A DNA stretch of 64,000 nucleotides from Liolophura sinensis (lineage: Eukaryota; Mollusca; Polyplacophora; Chitonida; Chitonidae), in the NCBI RefSeq assembly GCF_032854445.1, contig NC_088296.1, positions 928,001 to 992,000 of the forward strand. The letters are read 5' to 3'. This document shows positions 22,215 through 32,830 of the stretch, one piece after another. Under the pieces are notes generated by a model, which was not told the origin of the DNA, ran no database searches, and saw nothing but the letters and a program-made list of their open reading frames with translations. Every line of letters begins with the position of its first letter. The first letter of the stretch is position 1. The position numbers and the translations under genes were made by a program.

Positions 22215-22292
22215 GTGACGTCTTTATAATGACAGCAGGCTGGGAAATCTCAGAACTCGGTCAGCTTGATGAATCCTAAGGACCCTCGTCAC
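22215..22292 (+). promoter_or_regulatory. SECIS element of SELENOW
   Basis: Helix I pairs GTGACG (22215-22220) with CGTCAC (22287-22292) and TCTTTA (22221-22226) with TAAGGA (22277-22282). The quartet is ATGA (22229-22232) opposite GA (22268-22269). Helix II is about 12 pairs from CAGCAGGCTGGG, with G-U wobbles and a few mismatches. The apical loop opens with AAA at 22245-22247, 12 bases after ATGA, as expected. It directs Sec insertion at the TGA in exon 2 via SBP2/eEFSec. Folding was done by eye. Confidence 0.9.
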
Positions 22293-22299
22293 CCCTGTT

Positions 22300-22907
22300 C
22301 GTCCAGAGTTTGCACGGCCCCTTATCCTGCATAATGTTAAACATGACACTAAAGACTATTTATTCAGTTTGTTGTATGAAATATTTTTATTACAATTCTC
22401 ATTTTGAACGATGCTCGGTGTCTTGCTTAAATGTCATATTGTGTGTGAAGTGTTTACAGTTTGGTAAAGTTAATGACAAATTTTCCGAAATCTAATTTGA
22501 AAGTTTTAATTCAGCAGAACTTCATCTGGTCAAATATTTTCAACATATTCTACTGTCCACAAAGAATGTTTTTAGTATTTACGGTGAGGAATACAAAATT
22601 TCCCTGACTCTAAATGACGTAAGATCTGTTTTAAAATTTGGACTGGTTGTGATTTTGACTCGCTCTTTTAGGGTGATGTCCACTGTCTCAGTCCATCAAC
22701 ATCCACCATTGTCCAAATTTGTTTTCTCGTGTTAGTTTCTCAGGGAAACACTGTATCGTTAAAATATGCAAATTACATTGTCATTATGTGGGAACTGAAA
22801 TTTACATGTCTTGTCGTCAATTGTTTATTACTATATTTATTACACTGTTACCAGTGTGGATATGTTTGGAAGGAAAAACTGAAGGTGGGTGTTCAAAGAG
22901 GAAGATG
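22300..22907 (+). other. Probable SELENOW 3' UTR and flank
   Basis: AT-rich with no gene. No canonical AATAAA was seen near the SECIS. The nearest AATAAA strings in sense come from the SINE tail at 23110-23128. Confidence 0.4.
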
Positions 22908-23128
22908 GGCCTTCGTGGTCGACGGGGTTAGAACACCAGCAGGGCACAATGGCCTCCCATCAGTTCAGTCGCTGTGAGTTCGTCCAGCTCAGGCTGACGT
23001 CCTCTCCGATAGTCATGGGTTTCCCCTGCGCTCTGCCCGGTTTCCTCCTACCATAATGCAGGCCGCCGTTCTGTAAGTAAAATATTCTTGAGTACCGCTG
23101 AAAACACCAATCAAATAAATAAATAAAA
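22908..23128 (+). mobile_element. SINE family A, nearly complete
   Basis: Head CTTCGTGGTCGACGGGGTTA is diverged. The body has TTTCCTCCTACCATAATGCA and the tail CAATCAAATAAATAAATAAA. The tail may offer poly(A) signals to SELENOW transcripts. Confidence 0.88.
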
Positions 23129-23775
23129 GAGGGAAGTGAGCAGCACGTGGCTTGATGGGTATAGATGTATGCTTCTGTTTTCACAGACATGCTGTTGCAT
23201 TTGGGTTATTTCATACAATAACTTGACGCATTCGTTTCACTGTTTCCACATCCCATGGATTGACAACTTCGATTCTACCACACGATCAATCTATCCTAGC
23301 AATAAATCCTCGTCCGATGGGTTAAAATGGCATATGTTTCATGCTGTCTGTCCACTGCGTTGCCATGTATTAAATAATGGAGTCCATGGGAACACCCCAG
23401 CGTGTTCAGCTAATTTTCATCCTTGGAAGAATTAATGGCTATCGCATATCTTCGGAAACAAAGCATATGACGGCATTTGTTTAAACCCTCGCCCCGTAAA
23501 CAGACAACCTCGCACCAGGTTTTAATTGGGTCATATTCAAGATTTTACAAAAATCTGTCTTGAGAGCGAACTGTGTGGGAGTGATCAGGCGCTATGAGGT
23601 GTACACGAAGTTTCAGACCCGGACACTGATCGTGGCTCGTTTGGCCGTCTTTGCACAGTCTAACGCTCGTTGAAGATAGTTGTTGTCAAACATGGGGTGA
23701 TTATTAAGTACATATCAGGTGTAAAAGTTTGTGAACGAGGTCAGGGTTCTAGCCTCAGTAGACTGATTCCATCCA
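23129..23775. other. Intergenic, no gene recognised
   Basis: No exon-like frame or repeat was identified. Confidence 0.45.
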
Positions 23776-23778
23776 CAG

Positions 23779-23906
23779 GTGAGCGTCATCTCCAGCTGGG
23801 CGTCATCTCCAGCCGAGCGCCATCTCCAGCCGAGCGCCATCTCAACGATCTTGTGAATTCCAAAAGGCGTTCTCCAGCCGAGCGTCTTCTCCAGCTGAGC
23901 ATCATC
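23779..23906. repeat. Minisatellite, about 17-18-bp unit
   Basis: GCGTCATCTCCAGCCGA-like units, interrupted once by a 30-base spacer. Confidence 0.85.
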
Positions 23907-23974
23907 GTACATGTGTAGGAGAAAATGCTTCAGGATGGCGTTAAACGACTGTCAAACTAAATTTTCAGCCTTGG

Positions 23975-24060
23975 TGCTTCCGGTCCCTGGCAGGAAGCAT
24001 GCGACAGTTTTCAGTGATAATGGAAAGGCGCAAGGATGTTCTAAGCGAATGACTGAAACG
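23975..24060 (+). repeat. Unclassified interspersed repeat R3, copy 1
   Basis: GACAGTTTTCAGTGATAATG and GGATGTTCTAAGCGAATGA match 26978-27053 (with GAAGCCGTCAACAG and GAATGTTCTAGGCGAATTAG) and partly 49035-49085. Family unknown. Confidence 0.55.
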
Positions 24061-25814
24061 TTACATTCTGTAATACTTCACAATGTTCAATCTGGCATTC
24101 TGGCAATTGAGGAAGAAAAGCATTTACAATGTTAGAAATTTAACACCTGACAAAATTGAATCATTTTAGTACTTTTTTTAACCTTTTGACATGCTGACGT
24201 GATAAACAACGGCCCAACTTGTGGTGTTCACAGCATTGTGATTGTTCAGAGAATCCCTCCCCTGTCGTCTCCCCAGGGCCCTCATAATATCCAAAGAACA
24301 TTACGATTGCTGCCTTCAAACCTGTCGTCGTGGCATCGCTGGCTGAGATGTGTAACGTGCTGACACGCTGCTCCCTCTTTATATACGGCTTTGTCCCTGA
24401 TTTGAAGATTGGAAGTTTGTCAGGTACATGAATATATCAGAGATCGGAGATTCACAAGTATTTTACAGTCCGGATTCCTCCACTCATAAACGTGACACGA
24501 ATCTTCCGCACGGCTTCTTTCAGAGGCATTTAGGAATTGGAATGGGATAGATTGACAGATGCATTACTTATTGATAACAACTCCTGGATTTATTGTGTTG
24601 GTCAATACGGCGCAAAACACCAATCAAACAGCTAAGTTAGGCTGCGTCGTAGGTAAATCCAAAGTATTGTCAGCATACAAAACTGTCCTGTAAGCGAGTA
24701 GACCCAAATGTGACGTTCATACCTTCTCTTCCCCCTCGGTTGAACTCAAAGCACTGTAACCAACCAATGACATGACAAAGACCTGTGGAATCAACGATAA
24801 CTTGATGGAAATACGGCAATTCTGGCGCACTTCCAGTCACAAGAAGACAGGAGAGGTCATTTCTGACTACGGTCAAATAGCCCGTACGATTTTGGAGCTT
24901 GTTTTTATTTCTAGAAAATAAAAGTTTGACAACCTCATAAATTTTATCATACGAGGAATGTGTCAAAAACCTCGACGTGCACCGCCAAGAGCTAGCAACA
25001 CTATGCACAGGCTTTGTGGAATCGGTGCCAGGCCGTATAGCAAGACGAAGTTGTCACACCCACAAATATGACTTACATCGTAAATTTTAACTTCAAAACA
25101 GTTTACTGCGCTTTGTATGCCAATACTAACAGTTGCCTTATACATGTAGGCCTACTTTCATGCAAACAAATTAGTTAGCACATGAGTTCAAATCTAAAGT
25201 TAGCAATGGCGCAACAGTTCAAGCTATAACACAGCTATAGTTTCTGACATGTGGGCATGGCCACCGTAATGTCAGCACGTGTTTATGGCGCACTGTGTCT
25301 ACGAGGGATCTCCCATACAGCCTTCATGAATAGACACTACTGTGTGAAGTCAGAGCTTAAGGCGCACACGCTGGCCGTTGATGTATTATAGTAACAAAAA
25401 AAAAAACCTACGTCGGCAAAACTCTTAGCCGAAATTTGGTTATTAAACAAAGGGGAGATCACTCTCAATGGCCAGTGACCACCAGAAAACGAACTGTGGA
25501 CCGCCTCTCTAAGCGCACACAGCTTTACTCCAAAGTTAGTAAAGTTGCATTTGGTAGCCATACTCTACATTAACTTGTCCCTTACTGGATATCAGGATCC
25601 CGTCAGATCCCTTAGTGTACGCTAAGTTAGTTGCGACTGCCTCGATAATGTAATTGCCTATAACATATGCAATGCTAGAACAATCATCTTAGCCCTACAA
25701 TATCTTCGTGCAACGGAGCCCTGAACCAACACCAACTCGCTTTAACTGTCATTCCTGTTCAGATTTATTTATTTGGTTGTTGTTTACCGCTCTAATTCTC
25801 CACTTACACGATGG
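24061..25814. other. Intergenic, no supported gene
   Basis: Contains a family A tail fragment at about 24600-24640 (GGCGCAAAACACCAATCAAA). Minus-strand open frames at 24670-25008 (112 codons) and 25337-25561 (74 codons) are not recognisable and lack clear splice partners; they could be exons of an unknown minus-strand gene, with low confidence. Confidence 0.4.
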
Positions 25815-26446
25815 TGGTTCATCCACTGCATCACGTTCCCCGCAAACAGTCACACGAGTATCGTCAACTGCATCACGTTCCCCGCAAACAGTCACGCGTG
25901 TATCGTCCACTGCATCACGTTCCAAGCAAACAGTCACACGAGTATCGTCCTCTGTTCCCCGCAAACAGTCACACGAGTATCGTCAACTGCATCACGTTAC
26001 CCGCAAACAGTCACACTGGCATCGTCCACTGCATCACGTTCCCCGCAAACAGTCACGCGAGTATCGTCCTCTGTTCCCCGCAAACAGTCACACGAGCATC
26101 GTCCACTGCACCAAGTTCCCCGCAAACAGTCAAACGAGTATCGTCAACTGCATCACGTTCCCCGCAAACAGTCACGCGAGTATCGTCCACTGCACCACGT
26201 TCCCCGCAAACAGTCACACGAGTATCGTCCGCTGCATCACGTTCCCCCCAAACAGTCACACGAGTATCGTTAACTGCATCACGTTCCCCGCAAACAGTCA
26301 CGCGAATATCGTCCACTGCATCCCGTTCCCCGCAAACAGTCACACGAGTATCGTCCTCTATTCCCCGCAAACAGTCACACGAGTATCGTCCACTGCATCA
26401 CATTCCCCGCAAAGAGTCAAACGAGTATCGTCCACTGCATCACGTG
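25815..26446. repeat. Minisatellite, 42-bp unit (some 35 bp)
   Basis: About 15 copies of a unit containing CATCACGTTCCCCGCAAACA and GTCACACGAGTATCGTC. Variants lacking the TGCATCACG part are 35 bases. Long open frames on both strands are by-products: 42 is a multiple of 3. Confidence 0.95.
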
Positions 26447-26455
26447 GTCTCGTGT

Positions 26456-26835
26456 GACTATTTGGGGATGAACAAATACGTCGTATGTCTACAGACTCAG
26501 GATGAACCAATACGTTGTATGTCTACAGACTGGGGATGAACCAACACGTCGTATGTCTACAGACTGGGGATGAACAAATACGTCGTATGTCTACAGACTG
26601 AGGATGAACCAATACGTTGTACGTCTACAGACTGGGGATGAACCAACACGTCGTATGTCTACAGACTGGGGATGAACAAATACGTCGTATGTCTACAGAC
26701 TGGGGATGAACCAATACGTCGTATATCTACAGACTGGGGATGAACAAATACGTCGTATGTCTACAGACTGGGGATGAACCAATTCGATGTACGTCTACAG
26801 GCTCAGGATAAACCAATACGTCTTGCGTGAACTTG
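26456..26835. repeat. Minisatellite, 34 bp x about 11
   Basis: Unit TACAGACTGGGGATGAACCA followed by ACACGTCGTATGTC; A/C variants in AACAAATACG versus AACCAACACG alternate. Confidence 0.95.
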
Positions 26836-26977
26836 GATCTATGTATCGAAACAGACATTTCTACAACAGCAGTCAACCAAAATGTACGTTCCCGGTCAAT
26901 AATCGGAAGGTCAATTCCCAAAACGACATTTTACTCAAACCACAAAGGAACTAAGAACATATAAAGTGCGAAGTTTG

Positions 26978-27053
26978 GACGGAATCATGCAAAGAGAAGC
27001 CGTCAACAGTTTTCAGTGATGTTTGAAAGACTCAAGGAATGTTCTAGGCGAAT
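26978..27053 (+). repeat. Interspersed repeat R3, copy 2
   Basis: Matches 23975-24060 and 49035-49085 as described there. Confidence 0.55.
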
Positions 27054-27298
27054 TAGTATTAGTATTCAAATTGCATACCACGCTAGTATTTAAGTTGTCG
27101 ATAATAAAATACGTATCTGAGTTGCGCTTTGATTGCAGCCGTTCATAAATCCAACATGTACATTCAACACCAAGAATGTACGAGCCCCGTTAACATCTGT
27201 TGAGAGTTTTGCAGAACAATGAATCATAATTCGATATGACTGACGGGTTTCATCGGTAGTGACTGGTTGGTATTTCTTTGTACGCATTGCATCCATGG

Positions 27299-27385
27299 TA
27301 GATACTAGTGGTAGGAGATTGTCTTTTCTCCTCTATATCTACACTAGCGGTAGGAGATTGTTTTTCTACTCTGTATTTGAGCAGC
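27299..27385. repeat. Two-copy tandem repeat, about 40 bp
   Basis: ACTAGTGGTAGGAGATTGTC and ACTAGCGGTAGGAGATTGTT in direct repeat. Confidence 0.85.
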
Positions 27386-27431
27386 AGTAACTTCCAATGA
27401 CCCCATCGATAAAAATCGAGTGTTGCTTAGC

Positions 27432-27548
27432 ATTATTGATTCTAGGACTGCCACAAGAAGACACAACATATGTACACACACATAATGGCTATTTGTCGTC
27501 TTATGACTGGAAAATTGTTAAGTACGACCTTAAACCCTAAGCATCCAT
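27432..27548 (+). mobile_element. Family B-like SINE 3' fragment
   Basis: CACAAGAAGACACAACATAT, CGTCTTATGACTGGAAAATT and AAGTACGACCTTAAACCCTA, the same layout as 17850-17990. Confidence 0.65.
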
Positions 27549-28118
27549 ACATATTCTAGAGTAGTGGAAATGTTTCATTTTACAAAGTGTGTAGAAAATG
27601 TTGAAATTTAACGCATTCATAGGTCAAAGTAATGTTGTATTCCGCACTTTTAAGCGTACACGTTACAATCTGAAAACAATCATTACGCGTCGTAACATTT
27701 TAAGATGTCAGCACTCGAATTTTATAACATATTATACGTTGTATCATGCAAAGTCTTAATAATGTTTAAAAAAAATTGTACATTTTAACATTTGCGTTTT
27801 ACAGAGAGGTGCTAATGAGTGTCCTTTACCTAACTCAGTCAACTACCACACTGTTCTACTGTCAGAGAAAACCAAGCAGAGCCTATGGTGGTGGTTTTGG
27901 AAAAGCACCGGTAGAAGCGAAAAGGAGCCAATAGAAAAGCAAACACCAAATAGAGCCATTGGTGGTGGATTTGGGGAAGGAAACACTGTAGAGCCATTAT
28001 GAATGCACAGGCCTTTGGCGGAGGAAACCAAGTTGAGCCAGTGGAAAAGCACTGGCTTTTGGTGAAGGAAACCCAGCAGTTATTAGGAATGGTGGAGAAA
28101 ACCTAGCAGAGTCATTGA

Positions 28119-28352
28119 TTGATTTTTTTTTTTGATTGGTGTTTTACGCCGTACTCAAGAATATTTCACTTATACGACGGCGGCCAGCATTATGGTGGGT
28201 GGAAACCGGGCACAGCCCGGGGGAAACCCACGACCATCCGCAGGTTGCTGCCAGACCTTCCAACTTACGGCCAGAGAGGAAGCCAGCATGAGCTGGACTT
28301 GAACTCACAACGACCGCATTGGTGAGAGGCTACTGGGTCATTACGCTGCGCT
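28119..28352 (-). mobile_element. SINE family A inserted in the 74-bp array
   Basis: Flanked by a 12-base target duplication CAGAGTCATTGA (28107-28118 and 28353-28364). The tRNA head stops at TTACGCTGCGCT, about 30 bases short of full length. Confidence 0.93.
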
Positions 28353-28402
28353 CAGAGTCATTGAAAATGCACAAGCTTTTGGTACAGGAAACCCACGCGC
28401 TA

Positions 28403-28562
28403 TTATTTATTTATTTATTTATTTGATTCGTGTTTTACGTCGTACTCAAGAATATTTCACTTATGCGACGGCGCCCCGCATTATGGTGGGAGGAAACCGG
28501 GCAGAGCTCGGGGACACCCATGACCATCCGCAGGTTGCTGACAGACCTTCCCATGTACGGCC
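28403..28562 (-). mobile_element. SINE family A, 5'-truncated, array copy 1
   Basis: Tail TTATTTATTTATTTATTTGA to a truncation at CCATGTACGGCCGCC, then array sequence CGCTGTTAGGAATGG. CGCTATTA/CGCTGTTA may be a short target duplication. Confidence 0.9.
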
Positions 28563-29244
28563 GCCTATCCGCTGTTAGGAATGGTAGAAAAAAACCTAAC
28601 AGAGTCATTGAAAATGCACAATCTTTTGGTAGAGGAAACCCACCAGTTATTAGGAATGGTAGAGAAAACCTAGCAGTGCCATTGAAAATGCATTAACTTT
28701 TGGTAGAGGAAACCCACCAGCTATTAGGAATGATAGAAAAAACCTAACAGAGTCATTGAAAATGCACAAGCTTTTGGTAGAGGAATCCCACCAGTTATTA
28801 GGAATGGTAGAGAAAACCTAGCAGTGCCATTGAAAATGCACAAATTTTTGGTAGAGGAAACCCACCAGCTATTAGGCATAACAGAGAAAACCTAATAGAG
28901 TCATTGAAAATGCACAATCTTTTGGTAGAGGAAACCCACCAGTTATTAGGAATGGTAGAGAAAACCTAGCAGTGCCATTGAAAATGCATTAACTTTTGGT
29001 AGAGGAAACCCACCAGCTATTAGGAATGATAGAAAAAACCTAACAGAGTCATTGAAAATGCACAAACTTTTGGTAGAGGAATCCCACCAGTTATTAGGAA
29101 TGGTAGAGAAAACCTAGCAGTGCCATTGAAAATGCACAAATTTTTGGTAGAGGAAACCCACCAGCTATTAGGCATAACAGAGAAAACCTAATAGAGTCAT
29201 TGAAAATGCACAAACTTTTGGTAGAGGAAACCCACCAGCTATTA

Positions 29245-29400
29245 TTTTTTTATTTATTTGATTGGTGTTTTACGCCGTACTCAAGAATATTTCACTTATG
29301 CGACGGCGGCCAGCATTATGGTGGGAGGAAACCAGACAGAGCCCGGGGGAAACCCACGACCATATGCAGGTTGCTGCAGACCTTCCCATGTACGGCCGCC
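29245..29400 (-). mobile_element. SINE family A, 5'-truncated, array copy 2
   Basis: Ends at the same CCATGTACGGCCGCC / CGCTGTTAGGAATGG junction as the copy at 28403, so it arose by duplication of the array rather than by a new insertion. Confidence 0.9.
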
Positions 29401-29744
29401 CACCCGCTGTTAGGAATGGTAGAAAAAACCTAGCAGAGTCATTGAAAATGCACAAGCTTTTGGTAGAGGAAACCCACCAGTTATTAGGAATGGCAGAGAA
29501 AACCTAGCAGAGCCATTGAAAATGCACAAGCTTTTGGTAGAGGAAACCCACCAGCTATTAGGAAAAATAGAGAAAACCTAACAGAGTCATTGAAAATGCA
29601 CAAACTTTGGTAGAGGAAACTCACCAGCTATTAGGAATGATAGAATAAACCTAGCAGAGTCATCGGAAAAGCCCCAGTTGTTTAGTTTAATCCTTGTTTT
29701 AACTTTTCTTTATTTTGGATCAAATGCAACAAATAACTAAATAT

Positions 29745-29930
29745 AAATAAAGACGCATAGCACAGAGAGTAAATCCAGATCAGCGACGATAATATGATGT
29801 CAGGCAAATAGTCACAAGTAACCCCTTGAAATACGACCTCTTGTCAATTTACGTATTAAGGGCGTGAGTGCATATGCACGTATAGGTTTTGTCCCAGTAA
29901 ACTTTGAATTTTCAATGCAAATATTTATAT
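29745..29930 (+). repeat. Unclassified interspersed repeat R4, copy 1
   Basis: ATAGCACAGAGAGTAAATCC, GAAATACGACCTCTTGTCAA and AGGTTTTGTCCCAG match 35995-36140 (ATAGCATAGGGAGTAAAACC, GAAATACAGCATCTTGTCAA, AGGGTTTTGTTC) in the same order. Confidence 0.6.
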
Positions 29931-30740
29931 TATCTCTCTGACAGTTTTCAAGTATCCACATGGTTTATTGACAACAACGAATTCAGCAATAAAAGAAAAC
30001 GTATTCTACCGTATCTCCCTGGACAATTAACAAGTTGTGTGTTGCTATTGACAACCGCATGCGGTTAGATCTAATCATGACGTCCGAGACAATCGGGTGT
30101 GATTGGTTGTTAATGGCAACCAAAGGTGATAACACCCAATCAAATCTTTGTGGACAATAGCCAAAGTTCATTCAGGGCGATATCGGCTGCAGTGTGTACG
30201 TGACGTACATACGCTCAAATCCCGAGAGGAACACGCCTAATGTACAAGAGGTATTATCTCCCAGAGCGACAAAAACATGTTGACAAACTGCCCGGATGTT
30301 CTGACTGCTTTTCACAGAGACAGACCAAACAAAGCCGAGTCTCTGTAGACCTGTGTTCTTCTAGACGAGCGATTAAAAATCCATAACGGAGAGGTTTGTT
30401 ACGCTGGTGTTCTGACTCTACAGAAGAATGGACTCAGCAGAATGGCGCTGCGAAATAAAACGCATGTAACACAGGAGGCCACTCCGAATTCACCGTCCAC
30501 AATGTCATGATCGGTATCCCCGGTTAAGATGGGTCAGTGACACTTTTTATATAATTTTGGGTCAGGATGATTGTTCGACTCTTCGTGATTTTGCTGGTAT
30601 TGTAGCATTAAACATACTACTGCTGGTTTTTATAGAAATTCTAAAAAAAATATCGATTTCTGAAGGTAGACGTAACAAACAAAAGCGCCTTCAATTTGTC
30701 GTTTTGGAGATAACAGATTGATTGGTAATTATTAAGTAAT
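29931..30740. other. Intergenic, no gene recognised
   Basis: No repeat or exon seen. Confidence 0.45.
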
Positions 30741-30855
30741 TATATTTATTTATTTGAATGGTGTTTTATGCCTGACTCAAGAATATTTCACTTTATATAT
30801 ACACTTTATAAGAGTATTTCACTGTCAGATATATGGTTGGAGAAAACCGGAGTGT
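30741..30855 (-). mobile_element. SINE family A 3' fragment
   Basis: TATTTATTTATTTGAATGGT, TTTTATGCCTGACTCAAGAA and a degraded body ending GAGAAAACCGGAG. Confidence 0.75.
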
Positions 30856-31329
30856 TCTGCTTAAACCACTTATCTTTGGTGACTTACTGACAAACTTACA
30901 CGCCTGTGACGTACATGTTGGCGGATCACAAGTGATCGTTGACGAACCATAATCATCACAAACGGTCACACGAGCGATGTAGACCGCCTGCTGTCACCAA
31001 GACCTCACAAACCAAATAGTCGAAAAAGTATAGGTTTACTTGCCAATGCCAGGATAGAGCACATGTCTTGCGTGTCCTGGAGCGTACCTTGTCCTGTGAG
31101 TTTGCAGCTGTGTATATGTATTGAGATTTAACCCTGATTACACAGTTTGTGTATCAATATATTAGCATCGCCTTTCGTCACATTCAGGCTTTACAGGATT
31201 TGTCCTTTTTTGTCCAGTGCTTGTCTTTCATGCGCTGGTACAACTAAGTTGTGGCTTCACTCGCTGTCTTTACGCGTTTGACCTATTCAAGTCCAGTCTA
31301 TGAGTCTTCCGCTTCGCCCCTACGTCAGA

Positions 31330-31470
31330 AGGTCTTCCAGCAACCTGCGGATAATCACTAGTTTCTTCAGGGATCTGCCCGGTTTCCTCCCACCATAATG
31401 CTAGCCGTCGTCGTTTAAGCGAAATATTATTGAGAACTGTCAACACCAGTCAAATAAAAAAATACGTGTT
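31330..31470 (+). mobile_element. SINE family A, head-truncated
   Basis: AAGGTCTTCCAGCAACCTGC through CTCCCACCATAATGCTAGCC to CACCAGTCAAATAAAAAAAT. The stretch before it from 30856 shows no gene. Confidence 0.85.
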
Positions 31471-31496
31471 GACCTTAGTGGTAGGCCTAATGAGCG

Positions 31497-31950
31497 GTGG
31501 ACGACATGTCGATGGCATGTCGACGGCATGTCGATGGCCGGTTGCGCTGTCTCACAGAATGTCTGTCGAAACAGACATTCTTATACGGTACCAGCCGTTG
31601 TCCAGAATGGAGGTCAAGGTCAATAACCGCAAGCATTTGCCTGCTACCAATATGGTGCGTGTATGTATCAGTAATATTAAAAGTAATAGTAAATTCTTGG
31701 GTATAGCGTCAAACGACTTTCTTACAAATTATCAATATTTTTAACGCATGTGACGCCCCAAATTCTGAGTAAATGTGCAATGAATTGAATTTCTGAAAAT
31801 CTCTTCTTATTTGTGGTGAATAAATTAAATCAAATCCTCCTACAGTCTGTAGCGCACCAGTGATGTGCGTCACGATATATCCCCACGGTGTAGCCGTAAC
31901 CGTACCAGTGATGTGCGTCACGATATATCCCCACTGTGTAGCCGTAACAA
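31497..31950. repeat. Two short tandem repeats
   Basis: GTCGATGGCAT / GTCGACGGCAT units lie at 31497-31540. A 50-base unit with CCAGTGATGTGCGTCACGAT is duplicated at about 31855-31950. No gene lies between them. Confidence 0.8.
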
Positions 31951-32367
31951 AAACGGACTGCCTTTGATCCAGCTTTTAAACCGTAAACACCAAATTAAAG
32001 GTGACTGATGTATCGTAGGTGTGTTAATTACCATCCGAGCAGAGGTAACGTTTACCCACATGCCGCGTATGTACACATCTCATCTGGCAATTTACCTGAC
32101 GCTCCTAAGTAATCAGACCTGCTGCCCACTGAAGTCATTAACATTGTTTCAATTAAGCGATATTTCCTGGTATGATTTGATGGATCGATATACTGTGTAA
32201 ACACGTTTGGTTTATCGATGTGGATTTACAGCGTCTGATTTGTGTCAGCACCTCGCTTTATGCTCAGGAATGTGGGTTCTGTGGTGAAAGGGATCACCCT
32301 TACCTTGAGCACCTAGCCTATACTCTCTCTAGGCTAGGCCTGGATGGGGTGTCTCCCGTGTCTTCGG

Positions 32368-32698
32368 ACTGAGTGCTTGACAATTTTTCAGTCATATGAC
32401 GACGAAGGAGTATATAATATGCTCCATTGTTGCAGGGCGGATTGCCACCGCTCTTTTATCTAGTGCTACTGCACTTAGACGACTTACCGAAGGTAAGTAA
32501 GCTGCTCACCCGAGCCATTATACTGACACGGGTCAAGCAGTCGTTGCACTATGCCCTTAATGCTGAACGCCAAGAGAGGAAGTTAAAACTTTCACACATA
32601 AGACATAAGGTCTTATGTGTGACCCAACCCAGAATGGACCCTGGATCTGCCGCCCCCGAAGCTGATGCGCTATCAGCTGGGCTATCGGGGCCAGTCTA
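32368..32698 (-). mobile_element. SINE family B, near full length
   Basis: On +, GACTGAGTGCTTGACAATTT, CAGTCATATGACGACGAAGG and GGTCAAGCAGTCGTTGCACT lead to the tRNA-like head rich in GAAGCTGATGCGCTATCAGC and GGGCTATCGGGGCC. It carries an extra 13-base inverted repeat at 32592-32622. Confidence 0.88.
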
Positions 32699-32699
32699 G

Positions 32700-32830
32700 G
32701 TGTCTTCGGCATGGCGTTTCAGTGAGGCAGCACAATGATTATATCGACATTAGAACAGGTCTGGTACAACGAGACACCGTCGTGATATTACCTAAATAAA
32801 GATAAAGGCCACGTTAAACTCCAATTAAAC
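32700..32830 (+). mobile_element. SINE fragment related to family B
   Basis: CGGCATGGCGTTTCAGTGAG, CGTCGTGATATTACC and CACGTTAAACTCCAATTAAA with a CAAACA tail, in opposite orientation to the adjoining copy. Confidence 0.6.

Larger units (their letters stand above)
27960..29690. repeat. 74-bp tandem array with captured SINEs
   Basis: Units of 74 bases contain GAAAATGCACAAGCTTTTGG, TAGAGGAAACCCACCAG and TTATTAGGAATGGTAGAGAA. A 296-base (4 x 74) higher order is visible: the segment with CACAATCTTTTGG at 28617 recurs at 28913. Three SINE A bodies interrupt the array (28119, 28403, 29245), the last two with the same truncation point. The array start is degenerate. Confidence 0.92.

Noticed and set aside
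24670-25561. Minus-strand frames of 112 and 74 codons as a possible gene
   Set aside because: Not recognised, and no clear donor-acceptor pair links them. Mentioned only as uncertain.
25708-26539. Three overlapping 166-249 codon frames
   Set aside because: Same 42-bp array read in three frames; no independent evidence of a protein.
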